Below are positions 24,002 to 36,829 of a stretch of 64,000 nucleotides of DNA, in pieces. Positions within the stretch are counted from its first letter, which is position 1, and each line of letters opens with the position of its first letter. The position numbers were made by a program, and so were the translations under genes. Where the stretch lies: positions 8,196,822 to 8,260,821 of the forward strand of contig NC_058055.1 of the NCBI RefSeq assembly GCF_020085105.1, in the 5' to 3' direction. The stretch is from Siniperca chuatsi (Eukaryota; Chordata; Actinopteri; Centrarchiformes; Sinipercidae). The notes beneath the pieces were generated by a model that made no database searches, was not told the DNA's origin, and saw only the letters and a list, made by a program, of their open reading frames with translations.

Positions 24002-27000
24002 TCACTTTGACAAGGGTGATGGAGCCTGAAGAGGAAGAAAAAGAGAGACAGAGCTCAGCTGGCCACTCGAAAAAGCTATGTGTGTGTGTGTGTGTGTGTG
24101 TATGCACATGAAGTTATGATTTGGAAACAATTAGGAACCAATTACTAATTAGAAGGCATTTACAAAATATCTAATCAAAAAAAGCATATTATAACGTATC
24201 ATTATTATTTGTATTTTCCAGTTTTTTGTGAAATATTTTTTGTCCGGATGTTTGTATTTTTTTTATTTTGTGGTGAATTGTTGTTAATTTTGTTAAACAA
24301 TCCTTGTGAAGCGGTATGAAGTTTCTACTTGAAATTTGCTGTGGTATTTCACCACAGCAGACATTTAGTTTGTATTACTGCTTTATGAAAGTTATGATTG
24401 TCTGACAATGCTGCTGTGACCAGAGAAAAATCTCTCTCTGTAGTGCATCGGAGATTTTATTGTCTGCTGCCAAAAAAGAAAGCAAACAAAGGTGAACATG
24501 TGTATTGTTAAAGGATGCAGTGGAGTTTCTTCAATTAAAATAGTTGCTGCTAGGTTAAAATTTTTAAAGTCCGTCTTAAAACAGCACTCATGTCTATACT
24601 GTATATACACTGAAACAGTTTTTGGTCGCTGGCCGAAAAGTGATGGGGGACAAATCTATAGTCATGGTTTTGTGTGAAAATGCTTTCTAAAGTTCAGCTG
24701 ATGTTTCTTAGTACAGAATTCCTTCTTTGTGTTACTCTACCACAGCTCAGCATAAAAAAACACTGTCAGTAACTTCTTCTCAACCAGTACAGACAGGAGG
24801 AATGAGTACAACGACCAAAAACTGTTTCAGTGTGTTTTAAGATAGAATTAAAAAATGTTAACCTATTCTTAAACATTAGTTTATTTAAAAGGTACCAACA
24901 AAGGGGAAAAAAAGCAATAACTATGTACTCTGGGACAACAAATAAACACAAAAACAGGTATTCACTGTTATTCATCATCTATTGCAAACGAGTTTCAAGA
25001 CTCTTAAAGCTGATTTTCATATTATACTGACATGAACTGAACCAATGGGTGACTGGAGGAGAGATGAGTGATGTCAAGAGTAATGTAAAGTAAGCACAAA
25101 TTCTAGATAACAGACTACAATATGCAAAATCACTGTTCTTTAACTCATCTGAGTTATGATTTCATGTTTTTGGCACATCTGATATGTGATTTGTAATACT
25201 CTTTTCATTTTTCTCACAGCCCTGCACCTTTGCACTGTAGAAGACTTGACAATGTTATATGGCTGAAGCAATATGGAGCCCTGTTTGTACCTGGTCTAGC
25301 CTGAGAACTTTTCTCTGACATTACTGTTAGTGTACAAGATTAGAAAGTGAGACTGACCAGCATGAAGCTGTCGTAGGTTTTCATCAGCTCCTCTATCCGA
25401 TACTGTTCCAGCACCACTACTCCTGCCAGCGTTGTGCTCTTAGCTCGGGCACAGTCCTCACAGTGCACCACGTAGCACTTCTTACTGCTGTTCTCACTGG
25501 TCACAAACAGCAGGTCGAACACCTCCACCTGCACAGACACACTTTTGGTACTGCGGTTCATATCATGCATGTCATACACAAATGCGCAATTTACTGTATG
25601 GACAGACAGCGAGGCCAGCGGACGAGGGACTCACGTCGCACTCATTGCAGTAGTAGGCTGGCTCGTCCTTCACACGACTCTGGTAACAGATCTTCTTCCC
25701 TGCAGCAACCAGCTGGTCTCTCAGAATCTGGATGTGCTTGATGGACTGCATCAGGCAGTGTCTGAAGGAGACAGAGGAGCGGACAGATGTAAACAAACAC
25801 ACTCACTCACTCACCCACACGGATACGCACAAAGAGACTCTTACTTGATCATCTTGAAGGTATCCTGGTCGCTGATCTTGATGGTGCGAGCCACATTCCA
25901 GGAAACGTGGATCATGGGAACGATTGACTTAACCTTCTTCACCTCGTTCCACTCAAAGCGCTCCAGGGCGAGTTGATATTGGTACGCTGGGAGGGCAAAA
26001 AAACACAGTGGCGAGGCTGAAAGTAGGCAGCACATTAAACAGCATATTACATTGGTAATTTGAGACAAAGAACAACACCTGACTAGCAAATTTTAAGCTG
26101 CTATTTTTCTCTTCTTTTTTTGGTCCTCGTTGTAACTTACAGTTGAGTGGTCCCACATTCCAGGCGATGTTGTTGCACCAGCCCACCGCCTGGACCCAGT
26201 GTACAGTCCCTGCATTAATCCACACCAGGTCTCCCGGCCTCTGAATGAAGCGATATACAGGAATGTTGGAGCTGTAGAGGTCTTCCAGGACTGGCCACCA
26301 GGACCCTGTAAGGTAATCTACTCCATGCCTGCAGGAAACAATTTGCAACAATGCAATTTTTTTTTGCATGCACAGATACTGTATCTTATTGCTACATCTG
26401 TTGTTAAATCTAACAGCCTCGTCACTCACTTCTCACAGAATTTGTTAATTGCCTCCCAGTAGTGCTCGTGGACAGCAAACCACTCACAGTCACCAGGTCC
26501 GATATTGATGTTGACGGAGCAGAAATTGTTGTTCTCTTGATGACCTGATGAGAAATGCAAGTGTATTAATTAATTAATTGAAACATTAAAAACAGACCCA
26601 CTTCTAAAGTCAGAGGATTACTAATGCCTAACTGTGTTGTCAGACGCACACTGACCTGGCGTGCGACTGCCTGGCACCTTCATGTAGAGCTGGACAGTGT
26701 TCATGCCCAGGATGGTGTGACCGACATGACTGAGCATGTTGTTGCTGGATTCCACACGCATGAAAGCTGGCAGCTTGAGCAGCTCCTGCAGCTGAGGCTT
26801 CCACCTTGTGAAAAAATATGACTGGTAATGTGAAACGACAAGGACCCTCAGTGAGCTCAGTTTGAGTGGGCAGAATTTAGTAACATAATCTCACCTTTTA
26901 GGATCAGAGAGATCAATATTGGTGCCAAATTTAATGATCTTTCCAGCTGTTTTCTGCTCTGAGCTGGGGAAAAATACAAAGTCTGATTTCAGTATTGTTA

Positions 27001-30000
27001 AGACAGTAAAACAATGAATTATACAAACAGGTCACAGTTTTGTGCTAACCTGGGTGTGCTGGTGGCATTAACAGGTTGGGCTTTGCTGAAGACAGGAGCA
27101 GAATTGGCTTTAATGGCAGTCGAGGTAGGACTGCCTTTACTGTTGGCTAGTGTCAGACCAGCTTTTGTGGCGGCTGATGAGTCTGAGGCCTGCTCTCCTT
27201 CCTCTTCATTCTCACTCTCCTTCTCCTCCTATAACACATCTACATGAGCTTAGCTGACAGGTTGGCCAACAGCTAAAAATGGATACATCATTACATAGTT
27301 CATAGTTCTTTGGAGGTTAGTCCTGAACAAAGATTATGTGAAATAGATCATTATTTACCTACCACATGTGTGGATTTTGTTAGTCCATTCACTTGTAACA
27401 GCTGACAATGAATAAAAAGATATATACATCTTGAAGAGTTACTTTAGTCGATGCTAGTGTGCTTCCTTTGCTTTTTTATGGAAAATGCTCTAAATTAGCA
27501 GGATTATGAGAGGAATGTTTAATACCACTGGACCACTGTGGTGCAAGGGGCTGAACTAATTGTGGGAAAATATATGTGTTGATTATAATTTTAGCATAAA
27601 AAACAGTTTATTGAAACCTCCTGAAAGCTCAAAAGGCATTGTACACCAGAGATAATACAAAGAAAGCCTTTTTTTTCAGCAAGTGTTATTTATCTAAGTA
27701 AACCAACAGTTAGTGTATATTATATTTATTCTCTGTGCTCTTTCTGACGCACAATGGGCATTATGCAAAAACATTTTTGTATTCTTATCCTAAACCTCTC
27801 TTACTCTTTTCTGTGAGTGTTTCAAGTTGGATTCACCAAACTCTCTTAACTGGACAAACTTGTCATAAATCTCTTGTTTCAGTGATTCCTAAAATGGTCA
27901 TATAGGGTCATATATCTGATCGGCTCCGTTTTGTGGGCTTCATTCATAAAAATGTAACCAAAGAATCAAAAGAAGACTTTCACAGAAATAATGACAGAAA
28001 TAAAGAAAAAATATTTGACATGATGTTAGATGCTAAAAAAACGATATGAGAGGTGGTCACGGGGGATGTGACAGTCACAAGATATTAGACGAGAGAATAT
28101 TCTAGCCTAGTAGGTGATGTTACATTGACGGGTGCAACAGAGGATGATGAAGAGCCAGAGGCAGCTGTCAGAGTGAGAAGATTTTTCAAATAACTGTGCC
28201 GAAATATGCAAATTAAAATCATAAAATCTATTAAAAAAAACTCAGTAAAATGGCAAGCCATGATGGTGATATGGTGATTAGAATATTAATTTTGCATTTA
28301 CTTTGTCTTAGTTATACATTTTATTTTAGTTAATTTCGGTATCATATTTAAACTCATTCATTCAGATGAAGGTGTTACAATTTCAGGTCAAATTTGTTTT
28401 TTATGCCCTGTGGAGAAAGGCAGACTGTACATGACTCGTACGACAGGTCTGGACCACTCATGAATTTCATTCATATCTAGGAGAAATTTTAAGTACGAGA
28501 AAATTGGTGATTGGTAAACACCACAAATGATCTTAAATCGCTCGTACATGCCACTTCTGTTTGTTCTCGAGGCCCAATGTCTGTAGAGCAAGCAGACATT
28601 TCATTTGATTCCATTTGCATGAGAGTTGCAATACAGGTTGTTGTAAGTCAATTAATAATGCCTTTAATTATATCCACTGAACATTAAACATCAAACTATT
28701 TGTGTGCACGTGTGTACATGTGTTTGCCATGAAGGAAAATGTCTACCTGCAGGCTCTCCTGGAAGCTGGAGGCCTGGTACTGGGCGTATTTGGCAATGGT
28801 GGTGTGTGAGCGGCTGCTTTCACAGGGCCACGCCTGTGCTGAACCACTGGGATCCCAGTTCTCATCAGCGGGCTGCTGGACCTGAGTCCTCACTTCCACC
28901 GCGTGCTCCGCATTGGCCTCCACCAGTGACTTGGTGGAGAACAGACCAAGGTCTCACATAGGGAGGAGAGAGCAGGGAGCAGAGATCATTATCAGATAAA
29001 TATGAATTTCCAAACTCTTTGTATTTTTTAAATTATTTTTAATTTTAGATTTCTCAAGGCGTTGGGATTTTTAAATACTCAAAAATGGTTATTATCTCAG
29101 TTATGTTGCATTAATATATTTATTTTCTCACCCTAAGCTTAAAATATTTCATACAACAAAGTATGACATATGCACACAAAAGGTGCAGGGATAGAAATTT
29201 GTTTATCTATACTGGATGACTGTAAAATACACACACTGAAATATGCAAACACATTCAAAGCAACAGTCCATGATCATAGTACAGTATAGTCATGGCTGAT
29301 CATATATGATCTGCATTCAAATATTGACACAACTGTGATGTGCAGGTGTGTGTGAGAATGTAGTGCTGCATTCTCCCTAGTGGCAGATTATACACAGCAC
29401 TTACAACCAGCAGTCTTTGCATTGTTTGTCAGATCTTCAGCCCAACCCTGTATTTGCAGATTGCTCTCATAATGATAGTGACAGATGCAGCACCCGTACA
29501 GGGTGGTTAAAGGGCTGGCCCAGAGAGCCCAAAGATTGCCTTCACATATTTTCATTACAGAAATACTCAAAATATCAAATGTCTAAAATGCCATGTGTAA
29601 AATTTCTACTACATCTAAAATAAACCCCACAGTTTTATGATAATCTACACTTGTATATGAATAATCAATGCCTCCTTCCCTTTTCCTTTCTCTTTCCCTG
29701 CTCCTTGCATGACAAATGTCACAAAACAATAAACAAAAGGCCCTAATGAATGACAATGTGTTACTAATAACCAGAAACCCATTGAGGGTGAATGGAGTCT
29801 GATAAATTCTGTTGGGCTAAATAGAGTAAATTGAGTGGGGTACATTAGCTGAGGAGAGTGTGATGTATAAACTTACTAAGGCGGAGGGACCCAGCAAGGC
29901 CTCTGATGACAGTAACAGCGTTTTTGGGATCAGTACAGAACTGAAGCAGAACTGGAGAAAAGGCGTCCCTCTTGCTCTCCAACTGCAAAGGAAACGCAGT

Positions 30001-33000
30001 GTTATTATGAACATTTGAACATAAGAAAGGAATAAATTTTGAATTTTGAAAACAAATAAAAAATACTGACAGTATGTTGGAAACCTGTAGATGTCCTGAA
30101 ACAAGGTATGATAAGGCAGCTCTCTCTGCTGCTATCGAGAAACGATCCAAGAAATAATTCAAGTGATTTCAAGTAATTCAAAGAGTTATGGTGGTGAAGT
30201 CTTTTATTCATATAAGAACAACACTAAGAGTTTGCAGCCATGGTAGGGGCTCTGTGAGGCTGTTCTCACATCTGCATGCTATGCTGATGTTATATTTATA
30301 TGTTTTATAATGTTGACCATGTTCACCGTCTTAGTTTAGCGTGTCAGCATGCTAACATTTGCTAATTAGCACTAAACACAAAGTACAGCTGAGGCTGATG
30401 GAAATGTCTTATGTTTTGTGAGTATTTAGTCATAAACCAAAGTATTAGAATAATTCAAATTTTGGCTGTAGATGAAAAGTTAAGGGATCACTATAGACCT
30501 TACAATTCATCCTGATGGCAACATGGATCTCTGTACCAAATATTGTGCCAATCCATCAAACCGTTCTTGAGACATTTCAGTGTGGAGTAAAGTGGTGGAC
30601 CGACTGCCATCCCTAGAACCATTTTAGCATGGCTAAAAACTAGTTTTTAGGATTCAGAACTTGATTATTACTGACAGGTACTTGATTACTTTTTAGGTTG
30701 GATCCTTTTGACTATGCTAATCTATGTGCACTCACATAGATGCTTGGTGTAGGAGGGTTAAGCCTTTCTCGAGGAATGGGGGTCTCAATGGCAATGTTAG
30801 GTTTAACAGAGAAGGCGGGAAGCAGGTACGACTCCTTGAATTGCCCCTTCACCCTTGTCCCCCTGGAAAAAGAAGACAATAAAAGACAAAATACATCATC
30901 AGGAACAACTTAGATGTGAAACCACTCACAATTCCTTCAAAATTCCATGTTTAATGAGACACCCAGACCAGGAGTATCTTTGTCAGAGTACTCACTTGCA
31001 AGCTTTGATCACTTCAGTGGCCGTGTTTTTGATGCCGATCTTGGAAAGTGGGATTCTTTGCTCCTCCACCTCTGAAATGTTGAATGTATGTCTTCCAGCA
31101 CTCTCCACTTTAATCAAGAGGATCTTTAGCTCCTTAGACAAACCCATGGACAGCGCTTTCAGTTTCAATGGGTCAACTGGAGCTAATGAGCAGGGAGGTT
31201 TACTTGCTGGTGTGGACACACACAATTTGGATGTATTGATTGTTAAAGTTGACGCTGAGCTTGAGGTCTTGGTATTTGTGTTTCCGTCTGCTGAGGATAT
31301 CTTATGTTCTAACACACCAATGTCTTCCTTTTTCTCTGTTATTATCTTTACCTCAGCATTCCCAGTGTCCACTTTTTCTCTCTGGATGTCTTTGCCATGT
31401 GGGGTTCGATTTTCCTGAGGACTCTGGCCTTTAGTAATATCTTTGAGAGGTCTGGCTGGCTTTCTGGAGATGACGAGCACTGAGGATGAAACATCCCTTT
31501 TTTCCAAATCTCTTATTTCTTTTGCTTTGTTTTTAGGACAGATGACACTGCTTTCTTCTGTCTTTATCTTAATCTTGATTTCTCCTTCTCTTCCACCATC
31601 CTTAGCCTTTTGTTTCCTTTTTCTGTTTGTGCCTATGCGTTCTTTCTCTTTGCCGTTTCCTCTCTCTTCCTTGGTAGAGACAGTAATGAGGCTGGTGAAA
31701 GAGGCTGTATGTGTTGTGGTCAGTCTTAGCTTTGCACTCAGTGACCCGTCCAAAAGAGATGACTCTGTTCTCTCAGTGAGGATCTCCATGGCCTTACCTT
31801 CTTGTTTCTCTTTAATGTCATTCTCAATTTCTTCCTGCTTCTCCTGCACCAGGGTGTCCAGACTGTGGGATTTCAGAAGTGTGTCTGAGGTAGTGTGAGT
31901 AGGTGATTGATTACCGGGTTTGGAGGATGCTGTGGGATCTGATTTGGGGGAGAAATCCTGATCCTCATGACAGTGGATTTCTGGCCCCAGTGCAAGAGAA
32001 GAGGAGTACTTCACTCCTCTAGTGGTGCCAGGAGGAGGCCCCCCAAATGGACCGCCTCGACATGTCACCCTCTGGCCTCCGAGAAAGGTGGCCAGGCTCT
32101 TGAAGACATCATCCAAACCTGTTTTATGGTGGCGAAGCTCACGAAGAAGAGAGCCAGAAGTTTCCCCGCTGCTGTCCACCTCTTCTTCTTTTTCTTCCTC
32201 AGCAACCTGTTCAGTTGTACAAGGTAGATCAGAGAGTTCAGACATGCCATTGTGGGAATAATCAGCCAGTGTACCTTCAAAAGGCTCCTTATTCATATCA
32301 TCAATGCTCTCACTGTCGACAGGAGGAGGAGAAAAGCACTGGGTGGGGCTGGGCTGGAGGACAGGTCTACTTATCACTCCCTTTTCTAGCTCCTCCTCAT
32401 CTTCTCCCAGAGCTGATACAGGAGAGCCCTGCCAGCTGAGAACAGGAGGAGTATTCGCAAGGTTGTCTCCCATTTCCCTCAAACTTCCCATCACAGCCAC
32501 AGGCTGTAGGTCTGGGGCGTTGAGAACCCCTCCCTGCCCACCTTCTTTGCCATGGATGGGTTGCTCTAAGCTAATAGAACATGCTGTACTGAGAGGTGCT
32601 AATGCTTTAAATAAAAGGGAGGGGAGTGTATCATCAGTCTTTGCTTTTGGTCCGGTTCTGGTCTGGCTGGGGCTGGTGCTCCTGGGAAGAAACTGTATTA
32701 GTTGATCCTTGACAGGGAGCTTAGTTGGACTCCTGTTCTTCTTGGGCATTTTGTGATTTTTAGATTTTGAGGATGGCTGTGGTGAAGTGCAGCTGGGATG
32801 AGGAGTATTTGTGGATGGCCTGTGTGTCTTCTCTGCTCGTTCACTCCTCACCCTGTGCTTGTGTTTGGGTGGTGACGGGCCTTGATTCTCTGGATACAGA
32901 GTTGTAGTCTCCTTTTTACTTATTTTGGCCTCTCCTGAAGATTTGGAAGTAGAGATGGAAGTAAACATTTCCTTTTCTGTGACTTGAGTTTTCAAACCTA

Positions 33001-36000
33001 ACTTTCTTTCCTTCTTTGCTGCTTTATCCCTCTTCTTTTTTTTCTCGGCCAACCTTTTTTCCTCTTTTTTCTTCCGCCTTTTTGTTTCTTCACACTTTCT
33101 CTCCTTTTTCACCAACTTATCAGGTTTTTTGTGTTCCTCCAGCTCCTTCTCAGGCTTATTTCCTCTTGATCTGCTGTGGGGGGACTGTTGTGAGCAGAGG
33201 GTCTGCGAGGCCTTTCTGTATTTGACGTCTGAAAACTTGGATTTTGGACCAGCGTGAGATGTAAGAGACGTAGTAGATGTCAGGCTAGGTCTTGGGGCGT
33301 GATTAGGGCTTCCCTGGAGTTTCTGCTGTCCGCTGAGGCCAGGACTACACTGATGAATGATTGATGGATCTTTTCTGCCACTGGGCACCGTGTATGAAGA
33401 TGGACTGCATGGAGCACGTGGACTGCTGGCAGTAGAACTTCCATCTTTAGGACTGCAGAGGAGGGATGAATAGGGAGGAGAGTCTACACCAGAAGACTTG
33501 GAGAGGGCTGGATCCCTTGAATTGCCTCTTTGATGAGTGCGCTGAGGTTCCTGCAGAGTTAGCATTATATCTGTTTAGACTTTTGTCTAAGGATATGACA
33601 CTCAATTACATTGAACCATATGCATTCATATGTACTGTTATACTGACATTAATAATAATAATAATGATAATAATAACTTAGGCCTGGTGAAATGGCACAA
33701 AAACAGCTTTTGAAAAGGAAGAGATGGAGAGAGGAAGATAAATATTTATTTGGACACACTCTACCTTTAGTAAGAGCATAAACAGTGTATTAGAAAACTT
33801 GGTTGAATCCTGAAAACACAGACAGATTTTGTGCTATTTAAATTTTTATTTCTCACTGTGCTTTGTTTGTGGTGATGGCTCCGTGAGTCCTTTTCCTCAA
33901 GAGGGTGTAGTGGTGGGTTGTGCTGTAGGGCTCTGGGGTGGCCTGTGTGCCGTTGATAGTGGTAATTATGGTTTTGGTGGCTGTAAGGCACACGGGTGTG
34001 GTCTGCTGGTGAAGACGAAATTTTCCGGTCGGCCTTCCCTCTGCTTCCGTGATGTGGTGGTCTGCTGCCACAACTCTGGTTTAGAGCTGCTAGGTTACTG
34101 TTACTGAACCCATGTCCTCCAGCTCGCAGTTTAGAGGTTTCCTGCAAATTTCAAAACCAATAATAGAAATCAACAATGATCAATATGTTTGTTCAGATTT
34201 TAGTAATCATGTACTGATTATACAAGTTACCTGTTGCTGTGTTGTTGAGGTCCTGTGGTCAGAGAGGTGGTAAGGACCCCCCCTGTCTTTAAGAGGCTTC
34301 CAATCTTCTTGGTTGCAGCGGTGGTGGCGAGGTGGTGATGGGGCACGGACAAGTAAAGGTAAATGCCTTGATCCTGGATGAGATGGCTAAACAGAGAAGC
34401 ACATCCTGTCATACTAGAATACTAGAATCAAAGTTTATTGTGCTAAACCAACAAACTTTACCTGGTCAGGGCCAGAGTCCCTTCTCCTCTTGGCTGGAAA
34501 CTCTTCTCTAGGGGATAAAGGGTGCTGTGGAGGTGGACTGTGCTGGTGTAGTAGGTCTCGGCGCTGGTGGGGGGCTGGCCGTTTCCAGGGTCCTGGTTTG
34601 TAGTTTATCATTCTGTCTGGAAAGCTCCTGTGGCAGTCTGAGGGGGCCCATCTCTCTGGTGGGGACTGGAGTTCTCTGTTGTTGCGATGCAGGCGAGGAC
34701 CCAAATGCTAACAGTCAAACATAATCAAAAAGTCAAATGATGACATACTTATTGTTTTTGGAACTATATGAATTCCTTTGAAAGTAATATTGTCCCAGAT
34801 CTGCAGGTCTCACCACAGAGTTGCTAACATTGTTGTCCCAGTTTCCGTAGCGCTCTCCTTGTCCTGTAAGATAACCATTGTTTGTGCCAGCACGGTTGTG
34901 GAATGAGCGTGTGGAGTTGTGATGCCAGTTCTGGGCATCAAACTGTCGCTCTTTACCATCCCAGAGGCGTAGAGGCTGTCTGTGCCCCTTCGAGATACCC
35001 TTGTCCTGGACATGGTTGACTGTTCTCTCCCCCCTACGCAAAAGACCAACTGAACTAAGCAACAAGTATCATGATGTAGATACTGATTCAAAACAATGAT
35101 GCAACAGATGACACAAATGGTACTTTATACACCAAGTGAATATTCATATCCATGGTGGCATCAGTGTTGTACTGTTCTGCTGCACGTGGCAAGTACAAGG
35201 TTGGCTCTGCAACTCATTTAAAAAGCCATATTTCATTCATCCAAGCGGTTTCAGTAACAGATGCATTGCAATGCAAAGATTACCTGTGCTATAAGCAACA
35301 TGTATACAATGCAGTGTAAGAATGATGTTTATACTGTTCTACTCACCTATTATAAAGACGACTTGATGGTGGATGATGTGACTGATTGCGCCCTTCTTGG
35401 CATCTGTAGTAACGACAAAACATTAAGCTCATGTGAGAATATAGCAAATCTGGGAGCTCCAAACCTTGTTGCTAGTGGCTAGAAGTCACGTTGAAGCCAT
35501 CAGTTTCTCTTTCCACGTGTTTGTTTAGTATATACGCTTTTTGTTTGAAGGTCTTAATCAAGGCTTCCTCGTTGATGATTGCTAATTTTGCAACACTCAA
35601 AAGTGAGATTTTATTTGAGGGGCATCTGTTTTTAGCAGCTTTTAGCGACTTCTGTAAATATCTTATGAGGAAAAAAACATACATTTTGTGTCGCAATAAA
35701 TGTCTTTAACCTCACTGAATATGGAGTTCATTTTGCAAAGCTTGTTAACAAAGCTGTCATTGTGACCCTATTGAACTTTTTAAACAGACAACTGGATAGC
35801 CCAATAATTGATATTTGTTCATTTTCTACATGAAGACATGCATATTGAAATCTTTATTTTCACCATGAAAGGAGAATTGTGGAACTGTTTCTCAGCTGAT
35901 CTGGATTACATTTTGATACATTTTACCAACCTTGAAGTAATAAAATTAGTTATTGTTTATAGTTTAGTGTTTTTGTCTCTTTGGGAGTCACACCTCTTTA

Positions 36001-36829
36001 TAAGAGTCACAACTGTTACTATTGCCAAAATGACAACCAGATAGTTACAGATACAATCACATTAATCAGAGCCAGCTTCAACTGCTGCAGCTGTAGAGTC
36101 AGATTGAGGCTTCTCTCAGCTGCAGTTGAAGGTTTAGTTTCATTCACCAGAGTCCTGCTTGTTTAAACTGCAGATGGGCTCATGCTCACAGCTGCAGCTG
36201 AAGTAAGAGCTTTTCATGAATATGCTCATCACAGTTTCAGTTAATCAGTCAGTCCCTTAAAGTGGTGCTTATCTTGAATCAACCCAGGGAACAAAGGCTG
36301 GAGTCCCACCTGCTGAAATGACCCATGTTGGGGAAGTTCAAGCCTCAAGTTGTTCCACTATCTACTCCCACTGAGTTTCAGTTCTTTTCAGGAAGGTTTC
36401 AGCCATTTTTTCTCTTGGTACCAGCGGCATTTTTATTATATGTGCTTTCTTAACTGTTACATCTAACAATGTCACATTTGACTACAATGAAGGTTACTGT
36501 AGTCTTACTGGAAGTCTTGATTGGGGTTCACAATGTATGATCAGTTAAGAAATGAGAAAAAAACTATACTATTGTACAGTAAATACATAAGAGGCTATAT
36601 CTACTGCGTCTGAATTAGTATGTGTGCCCGTGAGAATGGACTACAGTCCTTTTAGAAATACACTGTAGAAACAAGTGTGTGTGAGTGTTGTGATGGTGTT
36701 GCTTTCACACCTTTGTGTGTGGCTCCAGGGGCGACTGTTTACCGGAGCCCATTGTCCTCTGTTAGGTCCTCCAGCTGGATAGGAGCCCCATGTGTTACGG
36801 CCAGAGTACAGCTCTGCTGGGTGATACAT
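24002..36829 (-). CDS. kdm6b: Lysine-specific demethylase 6B (JMJD3), complete, 19 coding exons
   Basis: A nuclear Fe(II)/2-oxoglutarate dioxygenase that removes H3K27me2/3 (family knowledge). Coding exons, 5' to 3': 36711-36829, 35347-35403, 34814-35033, 34462-34707, 34231-34386, 33857-34141, 30996-33550, 30736-30862, 29877-29982, 28747-28952, 27050-27228, 26895-26963, 26656-26804, 26430-26544, 26141-26328, 25845-25986, 25635-25761, 25358-25528, 24002-24025. All phases agree and give 1,746 residues. The N-terminal half is Pro/His/Ser-rich; the 2.5 kb exon encodes a Lys-rich basic stretch and ends in the conserved LKIRLIKVES-like block. The JmjC domain follows (about 1420-1640), with iron ligands His1493 and Glu1495 (GHQENNN) and His1573 (GTVHWVQ), spaced as in human. 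The zinc-binding Cys are 1678, 1681, 1705 and 1708. The ATG is five bases after an acceptor, so a 5' UTR exon lies upstream. The TPR-like N-terminal segment of mammalian KDM6B was not found. Confidence 0.96.
24079..24100. repeat. (TG)n microsatellite in kdm6b last intron
   Basis: Eleven TG units lie about 55 bases upstream, on the coding strand, of the acceptor of the final 24-base coding segment of kdm6b. There it reads as (CA)n, a known type of splicing-modulating element. Confidence 0.9.
24551..24867. repeat. Foldback (inverted-repeat) element in kdm6b last intron
   Basis: A perfect 22-base inverted repeat pairs 24607-24628 with 24812-24833 (core ctgaaacagtttttggtcg). The similarity extends outward imperfectly, with ggttaaaatttttaaa and cttaaaaca on the left matching the reverse of ttttaagatagaattaaaaa and gttaacctatt on the right. 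The arms enclose about 180 bases. The layout fits a MITE or other foldback element; the family is not recognised. Confidence 0.75.
30270..30637 (+). repeat. Interspersed repeat, copy 2, in a kdm6b intron
   Basis: Second copy of the repeat at 20115-20484, same orientation, lying between the coding exons that end at 29982 and begin at 30736. Shared blocks include gcatgctaacatttgctaat, tagcactaaacacaaagtac and cataaaccaaagtatt, with a common tail near agcatggctaaa. Confidence 0.85.

Noticed and set aside
24492-24677. Frame starting [11 protein letters not shown], also somewhat THAP-like
   Set aside because: It lies inside the foldback element, lacks the remaining domain residues and has no splice support.
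31443-32705. Plus-strand open frames opposite the large kdm6b exon
   Set aside because: Shadows of the 857-codon minus-strand frame; they lack splice logic and similarity.
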